Source of the DNA: Gammaproteobacteria bacterium
GTDB lineage: Bacteria > Pseudomonadota > Gammaproteobacteria > HK1
DNA: 32,443 nucleotides
Direction of reading: 5' to 3'
Assembly (NCBI GenBank): GCA_022824305.1
Contig: JAJEAD010000065.1
Coordinates: 1 to 32,443, forward strand
A program made the position numbers and the translations under genes. The number at the start of each line of letters is the position of its first letter. The stretch's first letter is position 1. The notes below the pieces were generated by a model. That model made no database searches and was not told the origin of the DNA. It saw only the letters and a program-made list of their open reading frames with translations. This document shows, piece after piece, positions 25,885 through 32,443 of the stretch.

Positions 25885-27231
25885 ATGAAGCAGCCCCTCG
25901 CTCCCAAATCGTTCCACGATCTGCTCGTCGAGCATGGCGGGAGGCTTTCCGACGTCTTCCGGCAACACCACGGCCCCACCGTACAGGGCCGCTACGTGCA
26001 CTGGGATCGGCTGCGCAATCTGCCGGTCCCCGAGGGGCTGAGCCACGAGGAGTGGTGGCTGGGGATCAAGTTTGCCCGCCGCGCTCAGTATCGCTCCCTC
26101 CCTCTGCGGGACACCCGTGGCCGGCAGTTCGCCTACATGCTTCCCGACCCCGTGCAGGAGGCCTTGCACCGGATTGACAGCCAGGCCAGGGGCTGGATCG
26201 GCGCCCCCGAACACGTGACGAATCCGAGCACCCGCGACCGCTTCATCGTCAGCTCGCTCATCGAGGAAGCCATCACCTCGAGCCAGCTCGAGGGAGCGTC
26301 CACCAGCCGGATCGTCGCCGCGGACATGATTCGCTCGAGGCGGAATCCCCGGGACCAGAGCGAGCGCATGATTCTCAACAACTATCGCGCGATGACCGCC
26401 ATCCGCCGGATGAAGGACGAGCCGCTGAGCCCGGAATCCCTGTTGCGACTGCACGCCGTGCTCACTGCCGAAACCCTGGACAATCCGGATGCCGAGGGCC
26501 GCATCCAGGGTCCCGGTGAGGAGCGGGTCCAGGTGTGGGACAACACCGACGGGCGCGTTCTCCACACGCCGCCTCCGGCCGCCGAGTTGCCGGGGCGCGT
26601 GGACGCGATGGTCCGTTTCGCCAATCATGGTGCGGACGACGGCTCGTTCGTGCATCCCGTCATCCGCGCCATCGCGCTCCACTTCTGGCTCGCCTACGAC
26701 CATCCTTTCCAGGACGGCAACGGGCGCACCGCACGGGCGCTCTTCTACTGGTCGATGCTCCGCCACGGCTACTGGATGTTCGAGCTCACGTCCATCAGCC
26801 GTCTGCTCGTCCGGGCTCCCGTGCAGTACGGCCGTGCGTTCCTGCACACCGAAAGCGACGAGAACGATCTCACCTACTTCATCCTGCACCAGGTCGACGT
26901 GATTCTGCGCTCGCTCTCGGATGTCGAGTCCTACATCCGGAAAAAGATCGAGCAGACGCGCGAGGTCGAGCGAATGCTCCGGCGCTCGACCGACCTCAAT
27001 CACCGTCAGCTTGCGCTCCTCGCTCACGCCATCCGGCATCACGACGCCGAGTACACGATACGCTCCCACATGACGAGCCATGACGTCGCCTATGCGACAT
27101 CTCGCGCGGATCTCTTCAGACTGGCGGAGCTGGGCTTGCTCGACCGGCGCCGGATCGGCGAGAAGACCTACGTGTTTCTCACCTCGCCGCGGCTCGAGGA
27201 ACGAATCCGCGCCCTCTCCGCCGGCGATTGA
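25885..27231 (+). CDS. Fic-family protein (adenylyltransferase-like)
   Basis: This protein is 448 residues from the ATG at 25885. The Fic active-site motif HPFQDGNGR, whose His acts in transfer of AMP or another nucleotide to target hydroxyls, is complete (about residues 273-281). An N-terminal inhibitory helix motif, SSQLEG (about 132-137), fits the [S/T]xxxE[G/N] pattern of self-inhibited class II Fic proteins. A winged-helix-like region ends the protein. The frame is open to a TTG at 25762, but those 41 codons fall in the half-site array and lack family sequence, while MKQPLAPKSFHDLL resembles the start of homologues. It diverges from vapBC. Targets are unknown. Confidence 0.9.
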   Translation: MKQPLAPKSFHDLLVEHGGRLSDVFRQHHGPTVQGRYVHWDRLRNLPVPEGLSHEEWWLGIKFARRAQYRSLPLRDTRGRQFAYMLPDPVQEALHRIDSQARGWIGAPEHVTNPSTRDRFIVSSLIEEAITSSQLEGASTSRIVAADMIRSRRNPRDQSERMILNNYRAMTAIRRMKDEPLSPESLLRLHAVLTAETLDNPDAEGRIQGPGEERVQVWDNTDGRVLHTPPPAAELPGRVDAMVRFANHGADDGSFVHPVIRAIALHFWLAYDHPFQDGNGRTARALFYWSMLRHGYWMFELTSISRLLVRAPVQYGRAFLHTESDENDLTYFILHQVDVILRSLSDVESYIRKKIEQTREVERMLRRSTDLNHRQLALLAHAIRHHDAEYTIRSHMTSHDVAYATSRADLFRLAELGLLDRRRIGEKTYVFLTSPRLEERIRALSAGD

Positions 27232-27354
27232 GCGCCGGGCACCGTCCTTCGTACCGGGGCTCTTGCGCCCCCTCGTGGTCGGGCGTCCCGGCGCATCGTG
27301 CCCCCCGGCCGGCTCGGCGCGTAGGCGCAGGAGAGGGTCGCTCGCTGCCCCGTG

Positions 27355-27374
27355 ACCCGGCGCAAGGGCCGGGT
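27355..27374. terminator. Hairpin between the convergent fic and ABC-ATPase genes
   Basis: ACCCGGC (27355-27361) pairs with GCCGGGT (27368-27374) over a 6-nt loop. It lies in the 193-nt gap between the two convergent stops. There is no T-run, so function as a terminator is only possible. Confidence 0.35.
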
Positions 27375-27424
27375 GTGCGTTGCGGTGGGGCTCTCCCGGA
27401 TTCCGGGCGGCCGTGACGTGAGGC

Positions 27425-29269
27425 TCAGGCCCCCGCCCTCGGCAGCCGCGGCACCGCCGCGATGAGCCGCCGGGTGTAGGCGTGCTCGGGCGCGCCGCAC
27501 ACCTGCGCGGTGGGGCCGAGCTCGACGATCTTCCCCTCGAACATGACCGCGGTGGTGTCGCTCAGGTACTCCACTACCCCTATGTCGTGGGTGATGAAGA
27601 GCAGGGTGAGAGCCCGCTCGCGGCGAAGCTCGAGCAGGAGCTCCAGCACTTCGGCCTGCACCGAGACGTCGAGCGCGCTCGTGACCTCGTCGCACACCAG
27701 GAAGTCGGGACGCAGCCCCAGCGCGCGGGCGATTCCGACGCGCTGGCGCTGCCCGCCGGAGAGCTCGTGCGGGTAGCGCCACAGGTAGTCGCGGGGAAGC
27801 TGCACCTCGGCGAGCGTCTTCGCCGCCAGCTCCAGGCGTTCCTCGAAGCGCTCCCCGATGCCGTGCACCGCCATCGGTTCGGTGAGCGTGCTCGACACCG
27901 TGAGCCGCGGGTTGAGGGAGGAGGCGGGGTCCTGGAACACGATCTGCAGGCGGCGGCGCATGGGGCGCAGCTCCCGGCGCGCAAGCCCGGTGAGCTCCCG
28001 GCCGTCGAAGTGCACCCGCCCTCCGGTGGGCTCCACCAGGCGAAGCGCCGCGCGTCCCAGGGTCGTCTTGCCGCAGCCCGACTCCCCCACCAGGGCGAGG
28101 ATCCGGCCCCGTCGAATGTGCAGGTCCACTCCGTCCACCGCGCGCACATGCCCCACCGTGTGCTTGAGCACGCCCTGGCGAATGGGGAAGTGCACCTCGA
28201 GGCCTTCGAGGCGGAGCAGCTCCGCCGCGCTCCCGGAGACGCCCGTGTCTCCGCCGGGAGGGGCACCGTGCGAGGCGTGGCTCGACACCGGGCTCGGGAT
28301 TCGGCCTGCGGGCGGCGCGGTCCCCGGAGGCGAGGGCGATGGCGCATCGGGAGCCGCGATGGCCGCCTCGGGCCCTCGCGGCGCCGCGGCCGCGGGGGAA
28401 GCGGGGCGAGACGCGCGGGCGAGGTTCTCCGGCACCGCCGCGAGAAGCTGGCGGGTGTAGGGATGCGCGGGGCGCTCGAGGATCTCCTCGAGCGATCCGC
28501 TTTCCACGATCCGGCCCTCGCGCATCACCGCCACCCGGTCCGCGATCTGGGCGACGACCCCGAAGTCGTGGGTGATGAAGAAGAGGCTCATGCCGCGCCG
28601 GCGCTTGAGCTCCTGCATCAGCCTCAGGATCTCGGCCTGTACCGTCACGTCGAGGGCGGTGGTCGGCTCGTCCGCGATCAGCAGGCCCGGGCGGCACGCT
28701 ATCGCCATCGCGATCATCACCCGCTGGCGCTGGCCGCCGGAGAGCCGGTGGGGGTACTCGTCCACGCGCAGCTCCGGCCTCTCGATCTGCACTTCCGCCA
28801 GCGCCTCGACCGCGCGGCGCCGGGCCTCTTCGTGACCGAGCCGGGGGCGGGCGAGGCGGATGGCCTCGACGATCTGGTCGCCCACCGTGAACACCGGGTT
28901 CAGCGAGGTCATGGGCTCCTGGAAGATCATTGCGATCTGTCCGCCGCGTACCCGCATCAGCTCCTCCTCGGGCACCTGCAGGAGGTCCCGGGGCGGGATG
29001 CGGGCCTCGCGGTCGAGGCGGTAGAGCACCTCGCCGTCGCAGCGTTCGACGAGGTCGGCGGGCAGCAGGCGGATCACGGAGAGCGCGGACACGGACTTGC
29101 CGCTTCCGGATTCGCCGACGAGGCAGAAGGTCTCCCCCGGCTCGATGTGGAAGCTCACTCCGTCCACCGCGCGGACCGTCTCGCCGCCCGCCCGGAACCA
29201 GGTGTGCAGGTCCCTCACTTCGAGCAGCGCGGCGGCGCCGCTCCGCGAGCCCCGCACCTGCGCGTTCAC
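27425..29269 (-). CDS. Fused double-ATPase of a peptide ABC transporter (YejF-like)
   Basis: This 614-residue protein has two complete ABC ATPase domains of the oligopeptide/dipeptide type. Domain 1 has Walker A GESGSGKS (52-59), LSGGQRQRV and [12 protein letters not shown]. Domain 2 has [17 protein letters not shown] and [13 protein letters not shown] Pro/Ala/Ser-rich linker of about 80 residues joins them, and each domain ends with the HPYTR or HAYTR region typical of OppD/OppF. The layout equals YejF or GsiA. It begins at GTG (29269), which overlaps the stop of the permease gene (GTGA). The frame stays open upstream, but that stretch is an out-of-frame reading of the permease. It powers import of peptides or peptide-like compounds at the inner membrane. 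Confidence 0.93.
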   Translation of the reverse strand: MNAQVRGSRSGAAALLEVRDLHTWFRAGGETVRAVDGVSFHIEPGETFCLVGESGSGKSVSALSVIRLLPADLVERCDGEVLYRLDREARIPPRDLLQVPEEELMRVRGGQIAMIFQEPMTSLNPVFTVGDQIVEAIRLARPRLGHEEARRRAVEALAEVQIERPELRVDEYPHRLSGGQRQRVMIAMAIACRPGLLIADEPTTALDVTVQAEILRLMQELKRRRGMSLFFITHDFGVVAQIADRVAVMREGRIVESGSLEEILERPAHPYTRQLLAAVPENLARASRPASPAAAAPRGPEAAIAAPDAPSPSPPGTAPPAGRIPSPVSSHASHGAPPGGDTGVSGSAAELLRLEGLEVHFPIRQGVLKHTVGHVRAVDGVDLHIRRGRILALVGESGCGKTTLGRAALRLVEPTGGRVHFDGRELTGLARRELRPMRRRLQIVFQDPASSLNPRLTVSSTLTEPMAVHGIGERFEERLELAAKTLAEVQLPRDYLWRYPHELSGGQRQRVGIARALGLRPDFLVCDEVTSALDVSVQAEVLELLLELRRERALTLLFITHDIGVVEYLSDTTAVMFEGKIVELGPTAQVCGAPEHAYTRRLIAAVPRLPRAGA

Positions 29270-30480
29270 GGCTGCCGCTTCTCCTGCGAGAGATAGGGGT
29301 CGATGGCGTCGCGCAGCGCCTCGCCGATCAGGTTGTAGGCGAAGACGGTGAGGAATATCGCGCCGCCCGGGAACGCCGCCATCCACCAGTTGAAGGTGGA
29401 GGACTGCACGGCCTGGTTGAGCATCTGCCCCCAGGAGGGGTCGTCGACGAGGCCGAGGCCGAGGAAGCTGAGCATCGCCTCGGCGAGGATCGCGGAGGCG
29501 ATGCCGAAGCTCGCGGCGACCAGGATCGGCGCCACCCCGTTCGGCAGCATGTGGCGGAACAGGATCGAGCGAAGCGGCAGCCCGCACGCGACCGCCGCCT
29601 GCACGTAGTCCAGCCTGCGCAGGCGCAGGAACTCCGCCCGCACGAAGCGCGCGTAGCCGGTCCAGCCGGTGAGGCCGATGATCACCATCATCAGGTAGAG
29701 GCTGCGACCGAAGAAGGCGACGAAGGTGAGGAGGAGGAACAGGGTCGGCACCGCCTCGAATATCTCGACCAGGCGCATGCCCGCGAGGTCGACGAGCCCT
29801 GAGAACCATCCCATCAGTCCGCCCACCACGATGCCGATCAGCATCGCGATCCCGGTGGCGACGAGTCCGATGCCGAGCGCGATGCGCGAGGCGTGAATCA
29901 TGCGCGAGAGGACGTCCGCGCCGTTCTCGTCGGTGCCGAACCAGTGGATGCGGCCGTCGGGCGCGGCGAAGGGCGCTTCGAGGCCGGTGTCGCCCGCGTC
30001 GCGCTGGTAGTCCTTCGGCGAATAGGGAACCGGCGCGCGGATTGCCCACTCGATCTCGCCCGCACGCTCCGCCTCGCGGTACTGCTCGTAGACGGTGAGG
30101 ACGGGCGGGTCGGTGAGCGCGGCGCCCAGCAGCGCGGCGCCCCCGAGAGTCAGGAGCAGCGCGGCGGTGCCCGAGCGCAGGCCGGGACGCGCGGCGATCA
30201 GCGCCGCGGCCGCGACAAACACGCACAGCAGCACGACATCGGCGGTGCCGAGGTGCGCCAGGGCGGGACTCTCGAGGCGCCCCTCCTTTCGCATGAGCAG
30301 GGGGTGGGTATTGGCGAGGAAGGGCGCCAGCGTTCCGGCCACCACGAGGAGCCCGATCCACAGCGCGCCGACCCGTGCGCCGAAGCGCACGAAGGTCGCC
30401 CCGAGCACCCGCGCCGCGTAGCCCCGCCTTCGCGAGGGCGTGAGCCCCGTCGCCGTCTCCGCGCTCGCCGCGCTGCTCAT
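29266..30480 (-). CDS. Peptide ABC transporter permease (YejE/DppC-like) with extra membrane segments
   Basis: This 404-residue inner-membrane permease of the OppC/DppC type has a conserved core: HWFGTDENGADVLSRM, the following membrane helices, and the EAA loop VACGLPLRSILFRHMLPN that docks the ATPase. Between the first helix (about 36-55) and the periplasmic GTDENG segment there is an inserted region with two further hydrophobic stretches (about 79-97 and 103-122), making it longer than typical homologues of about 300 residues. Its ATG overlaps the stop of the upstream permease gene (ATGA). The substrate is likely a peptide, by family. Confidence 0.9.
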   Translation of the reverse strand: MSSAASAETATGLTPSRRRGYAARVLGATFVRFGARVGALWIGLLVVAGTLAPFLANTHPLLMRKEGRLESPALAHLGTADVVLLCVFVAAAALIAARPGLRSGTAALLLTLGGAALLGAALTDPPVLTVYEQYREAERAGEIEWAIRAPVPYSPKDYQRDAGDTGLEAPFAAPDGRIHWFGTDENGADVLSRMIHASRIALGIGLVATGIAMLIGIVVGGLMGWFSGLVDLAGMRLVEIFEAVPTLFLLLTFVAFFGRSLYLMMVIIGLTGWTGYARFVRAEFLRLRRLDYVQAAVACGLPLRSILFRHMLPNGVAPILVAASFGIASAILAEAMLSFLGLGLVDDPSWGQMLNQAVQSSTFNWWMAAFPGGAIFLTVFAYNLIGEALRDAIDPYLSQEKRQP

Positions 30481-31859
30481 TCGTAGCTCACCCTGGGGTC
30501 GGCGATCGCGTAGCAGAGGTCGGCGACGAGGTAGCCGATGAGGGTCAGGAAGCCGCTGATCAGCGTGAGCGAGAGGACCAGCTCGCGGTCGCGGCCCTTG
30601 ACCGCCTCCACCGCGAGCTTGCCCATGCCGTCGATGCTGAAGATGGTCTCGACGATCACCGAGCCGCCGAGCAGCGCCGGCAGAATCCCCGCCGAGACCG
30701 TGATGAGCGGCAGCAGGCCGTTGCGGAACACGTGGCGCCACAGCACGTCGCGCTCGCGCACCCCCTTGGCGCGGGCGGTGCGCGCGAAGTCCGAGAGCAG
30801 GTTCTCGAGCATCGAGGTGCGCACCAGCTTGGATAGGAACGCGAAGCCGCCGTAGGACAGGCACACCACCGGCAGCACCAGGTGCCAGAGCCGGTCCGCG
30901 AGGAAGCCGCTCGTCCACTCGCCCCCGCCCCAGCGGCGGCTGAGCCACGCCCCGAGCAGGACCCCGAGGAGCGCTGCGCCGGCGCCGCGCACGCCCCGTC
31001 CCGCGAGGCCCGCGAAGGCCGCGAGCGCGGCCGCGATGAGCGGGATGAGGAGCGCGTGGGCGAGCGCGCCTCCCCCGCCGGGAAGGGCGCTCGCCATCGC
31101 CCATCCGAGTCCGGCTCCGAGCGCGCCCATCGCCGCCACCCGCACCGGCCGCGGGAGCCAGCGGTCCGCCGCTCCCAGCAGCAGCGCCCCGGCCAGCATC
31201 CCGCCGAGCAGCGCCAGCCCGGCCCGGGGGTGGTCCCAGTGGGGCAGGAAGGGCATGTCGAGGGCTTCACGCCGGTTGAGTCCCGCGGTGGGGAACCAGT
31301 GCCAGTACTGCTCGGAGGCGAGGAAGCCGATGAGGAGGATCCCGGCGAGCATCGTGGGCACCGACCACAGCGCGAGCATGATGCCCCCCGAGGCGACGTC
31401 GAAAGTGCCGCCCCGCTCGCGCGCCGCGCGCACTCCGATGCCGATCGCCGCCGCGTAGATGAGGGGGATGGAGAGCAGGTTGAGCAGCAGGGTCACCGGC
31501 AGGCGTTCCCCGATGAGGTCCAGCACCGGACGCCCGAACTTGAAGCTGGTGCCGAGATCCGAGCCCTTGAAGAAGGAGAAGCCGGCAAGGCGGTGCTCGG
31601 CATCGAAGGTGAAGCCGGCGGGGGAGATGCTGTTGAGCCAGCGCAGGTACTGGATCGGTGCGGGCTGATCGAGGCCGTAGAGGCGGTTGTAGTAGTCCTC
31701 GAGCGCCTTCTTCGCCGCCGGCTCGAGGTTCTGGCCCTCGACGAGGCTCTGGGCGCTGATGCCGCCGGGGGAAGCCGCCATCACCACGAACACCACGAGC
31801 GTGATCCCGATGAGGGTCGGGACCATCAGGAGGACGCGCCGGACGAGGTAGGTGATCAC
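30477..31859 (-). CDS. Peptide ABC transporter permease (YejB/DppB-like) with large membrane insertion
   Basis: The 460-residue permease is well above the usual 310-365. The N-terminal YLVRRVLLMVPTLIGITLVVF and the C-terminal EAA loop ARAKGVRERDVLWRHVFRN are typical of OppB/DppB. Residues about 212-310 form an Ala/Gly-rich insert with some four extra hydrophobic segments (213-231, 239-257, 266-288 and 291-308). It starts at GTG (31859). It is the first gene of a three-gene operon with 4-nt overlaps. No substrate-binding protein gene is present downstream; it could lie elsewhere. Confidence 0.9.
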   Translation of the reverse strand: MITYLVRRVLLMVPTLIGITLVVFVVMAASPGGISAQSLVEGQNLEPAAKKALEDYYNRLYGLDQPAPIQYLRWLNSISPAGFTFDAEHRLAGFSFFKGSDLGTSFKFGRPVLDLIGERLPVTLLLNLLSIPLIYAAAIGIGVRAARERGGTFDVASGGIMLALWSVPTMLAGILLIGFLASEQYWHWFPTAGLNRREALDMPFLPHWDHPRAGLALLGGMLAGALLLGAADRWLPRPVRVAAMGALGAGLGWAMASALPGGGGALAHALLIPLIAAALAAFAGLAGRGVRGAGAALLGVLLGAWLSRRWGGGEWTSGFLADRLWHLVLPVVCLSYGGFAFLSKLVRTSMLENLLSDFARTARAKGVRERDVLWRHVFRNGLLPLITVSAGILPALLGGSVIVETIFSIDGMGKLAVEAVKGRDRELVLSLTLISGFLTLIGYLVADLCYAIADPRVSYE

Positions 31860-31914
31860 GGCGGAAGCTCTCTTGGAGTGGCGCTTAACCGCAATGTTTC
31901 ACCGATTCTCTGAG

Positions 31915-31980
31915 CTGGAATTTTCCGACCTGCACGGATAACAAGGTATGTTATTGATAATGAATTGAAAAACTGAACTC
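31915..31980 (-). promoter_or_regulatory. AT-rich region likely holding the ABC operon promoter
   Basis: An AT-rich patch, the only one in the surrounding G+C-rich DNA, sits 55-120 nt before the first permease gene. It should contain the operon promoter, but no -35/-10 pair of good quality can be singled out. Confidence 0.35.
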
Positions 31981-31994
31981 ATAGCATCCGCCTC

Positions 31995-32037
31995 GAATCC
32001 CACACTCGCTTTCCGTCATCAAACCGAAAGCGGATTC
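31995..32037. other. Nested hairpin
   Basis: CGCTTTC (32007-32013) pairs with GAAAGCG (32026-32032), enclosed by GAATC (31995-31999) and GATTC (32033-32037), with CACACT unpaired on one side. It may be a terminator for a transcript entering from the right or a leader structure. No T-run is present. Confidence 0.35.
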
Positions 32038-32079
32038 ATTCCAATGGTAGCGCACCAGCGCGCCGCTCCGTCGGTAAAG

Positions 32080-32100
32080 GTTCCGTCGGGCCGTGGAGAA
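32080..32100 (+). repeat. 21-nt repeat, copy 1
   Basis: GTTCCGTCGGGCCGTGGAGAA is one of three related copies in the terminal noncoding region. The 584 bases from 31860 to the window end hold no convincing gene. Confidence 0.6.
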
Positions 32101-32109
32101 GCTGTAAGC

Positions 32110-32130
32110 GTTCCGTTAGACCGTGGAACC
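32110..32130 (+). repeat. 21-nt repeat, copy 2
   Basis: GTTCCGTTAGACCGTGGAACC begins exactly 30 nt after copy 1 and is a direct repeat of it with a few substitutions. Confidence 0.6.
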
Positions 32131-32211
32131 GACCGGCCCGCGGCTGCGTCCGATGCGTCCAGACGACGGATGTCTGCGCGACCCGGTCATCGACCAGCGC
32201 CGTTCGTTCGA

Positions 32212-32232
32212 ATCTCCACGGCCTAACGGAAC
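32212..32232 (-). repeat. 21-nt repeat, copy 3, inverted
   Basis: On the minus strand this reads GTTCCGTTAGGCCGTGGAGAT. It combines features of copies 1 and 2 and forms a long inverted repeat with copy 2. Confidence 0.6.
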
Positions 32233-32443
32233 GGATACCCGTCGGCAACGCCCCCTCCTACCCGGCGTAAGCGTTCGGGTCCCGGGGGACGGAACACACG
32301 CGATTGCTGCCGGAGTGAGGCTGTCTCGAGGGAAGTCGCGACCTTGCGCCCGCTCATCCCCCGACCGTCGAACGGCTACTCCAGGACCCGGGCGCCCGAC
32401 CCTCGGCGCCCCAAGGCACCGCAACGGCGGGTCGGCCGATGCC

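Noticed and set aside
27425..30361. A 978-codon open frame for the double ATPase
   Set aside because: The first 360 or so codons are an out-of-frame reading of the permease gene; the GTG at 29269 is the coupled start.
29266..31104. A 612-codon open frame for the second permease
   Set aside because: Its 5' part is a shadow of the first permease; the ATG at 30480 overlaps the upstream stop and matches the family start.
31955..31970. Fur-box-like sequence near the ABC operon promoter
   Set aside because: Only one half (TGATAAT) fits; the second half matches poorly.
32200..32232. tRNA-like T-loop (GTTCGAATC)
   Set aside because: The flanking bases cannot form the T-stem and no cloverleaf can be drawn.

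Overview
The window looks like a stretch of chromosome from a G+C-rich proteobacterium. Most genes from about 8.7 kb onward have strongly GC-biased third codon positions. OxyR/KatG with the two-cysteine peroxide-sensor motif, a Yej-type peptide transporter, VapBC, Fic and LicC/LicD-type genes would fit an uncultivated gammaproteobacterium or betaproteobacterium. No rRNA or tRNA gene is present, so the taxonomic guess is weak.

Positions 1-8.5 kb are an insertion-sequence-riddled accessory segment of visibly lower G+C. An IS5-family element (1-1178) has cut off the N-terminus of a subtilisin-like protease whose remainder follows at once. An IS630-family transposase comes next, and its 3' end has been entered by an intact IS110-family (IS1111-group) element whose subterminal inverted repeats can be seen exactly. 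Then comes a 660-residue membrane protein with a long pentapeptide-repeat domain. A second IS1111-group element follows, degenerate (frameshift plus loss of a catalytic Asp) but again with recognisable subterminal repeats, and it abuts a decayed IS4-like transposase fragment. Without the insertion sequences, the protease and the pentapeptide-repeat membrane protein would be codirectional neighbours.

Positions 8.7-17.3 kb hold a serine hydrolase of the beta-lactamase/esterase type. A peroxide-response locus follows: oxyR, translationally coupled to a PLP-dependent lyase/decarboxylase resembling sphingosine-1-phosphate lyase, diverges from katG. Next is a two-gene surface-decoration operon: a LicC-like cytidylyltransferase overlaps a LicD-family transferase carrying five N-terminal membrane segments.

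Positions 17.4-24.9 kb hold a MoxR-type AAA ATPase overlapping a von Willebrand factor A protein, convergent with a SAM-dependent methyltransferase-like gene. A NUDIX hydrolase, two luciferase-like flavin oxidoreductases and an arginase-family protein with an altered first metal motif follow.

Positions 24.9-27.2 kb hold a vapBC toxin-antitoxin pair diverging from a Fic AMP-transferase-like gene. The region between them contains a perfect palindrome near vapB and an array of CATCAA/TTGATG half-sites in front of fic. Positions 27.4-31.9 kb are a three-gene peptide ABC transporter operon (two permeases and one fused double ATPase, YejBEF-like) with 4-nt start/stop overlaps. Both permeases carry extra membrane segments. 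The last 580 bases hold no convincing gene but have a hairpin and three copies of a 21-nt repeat.
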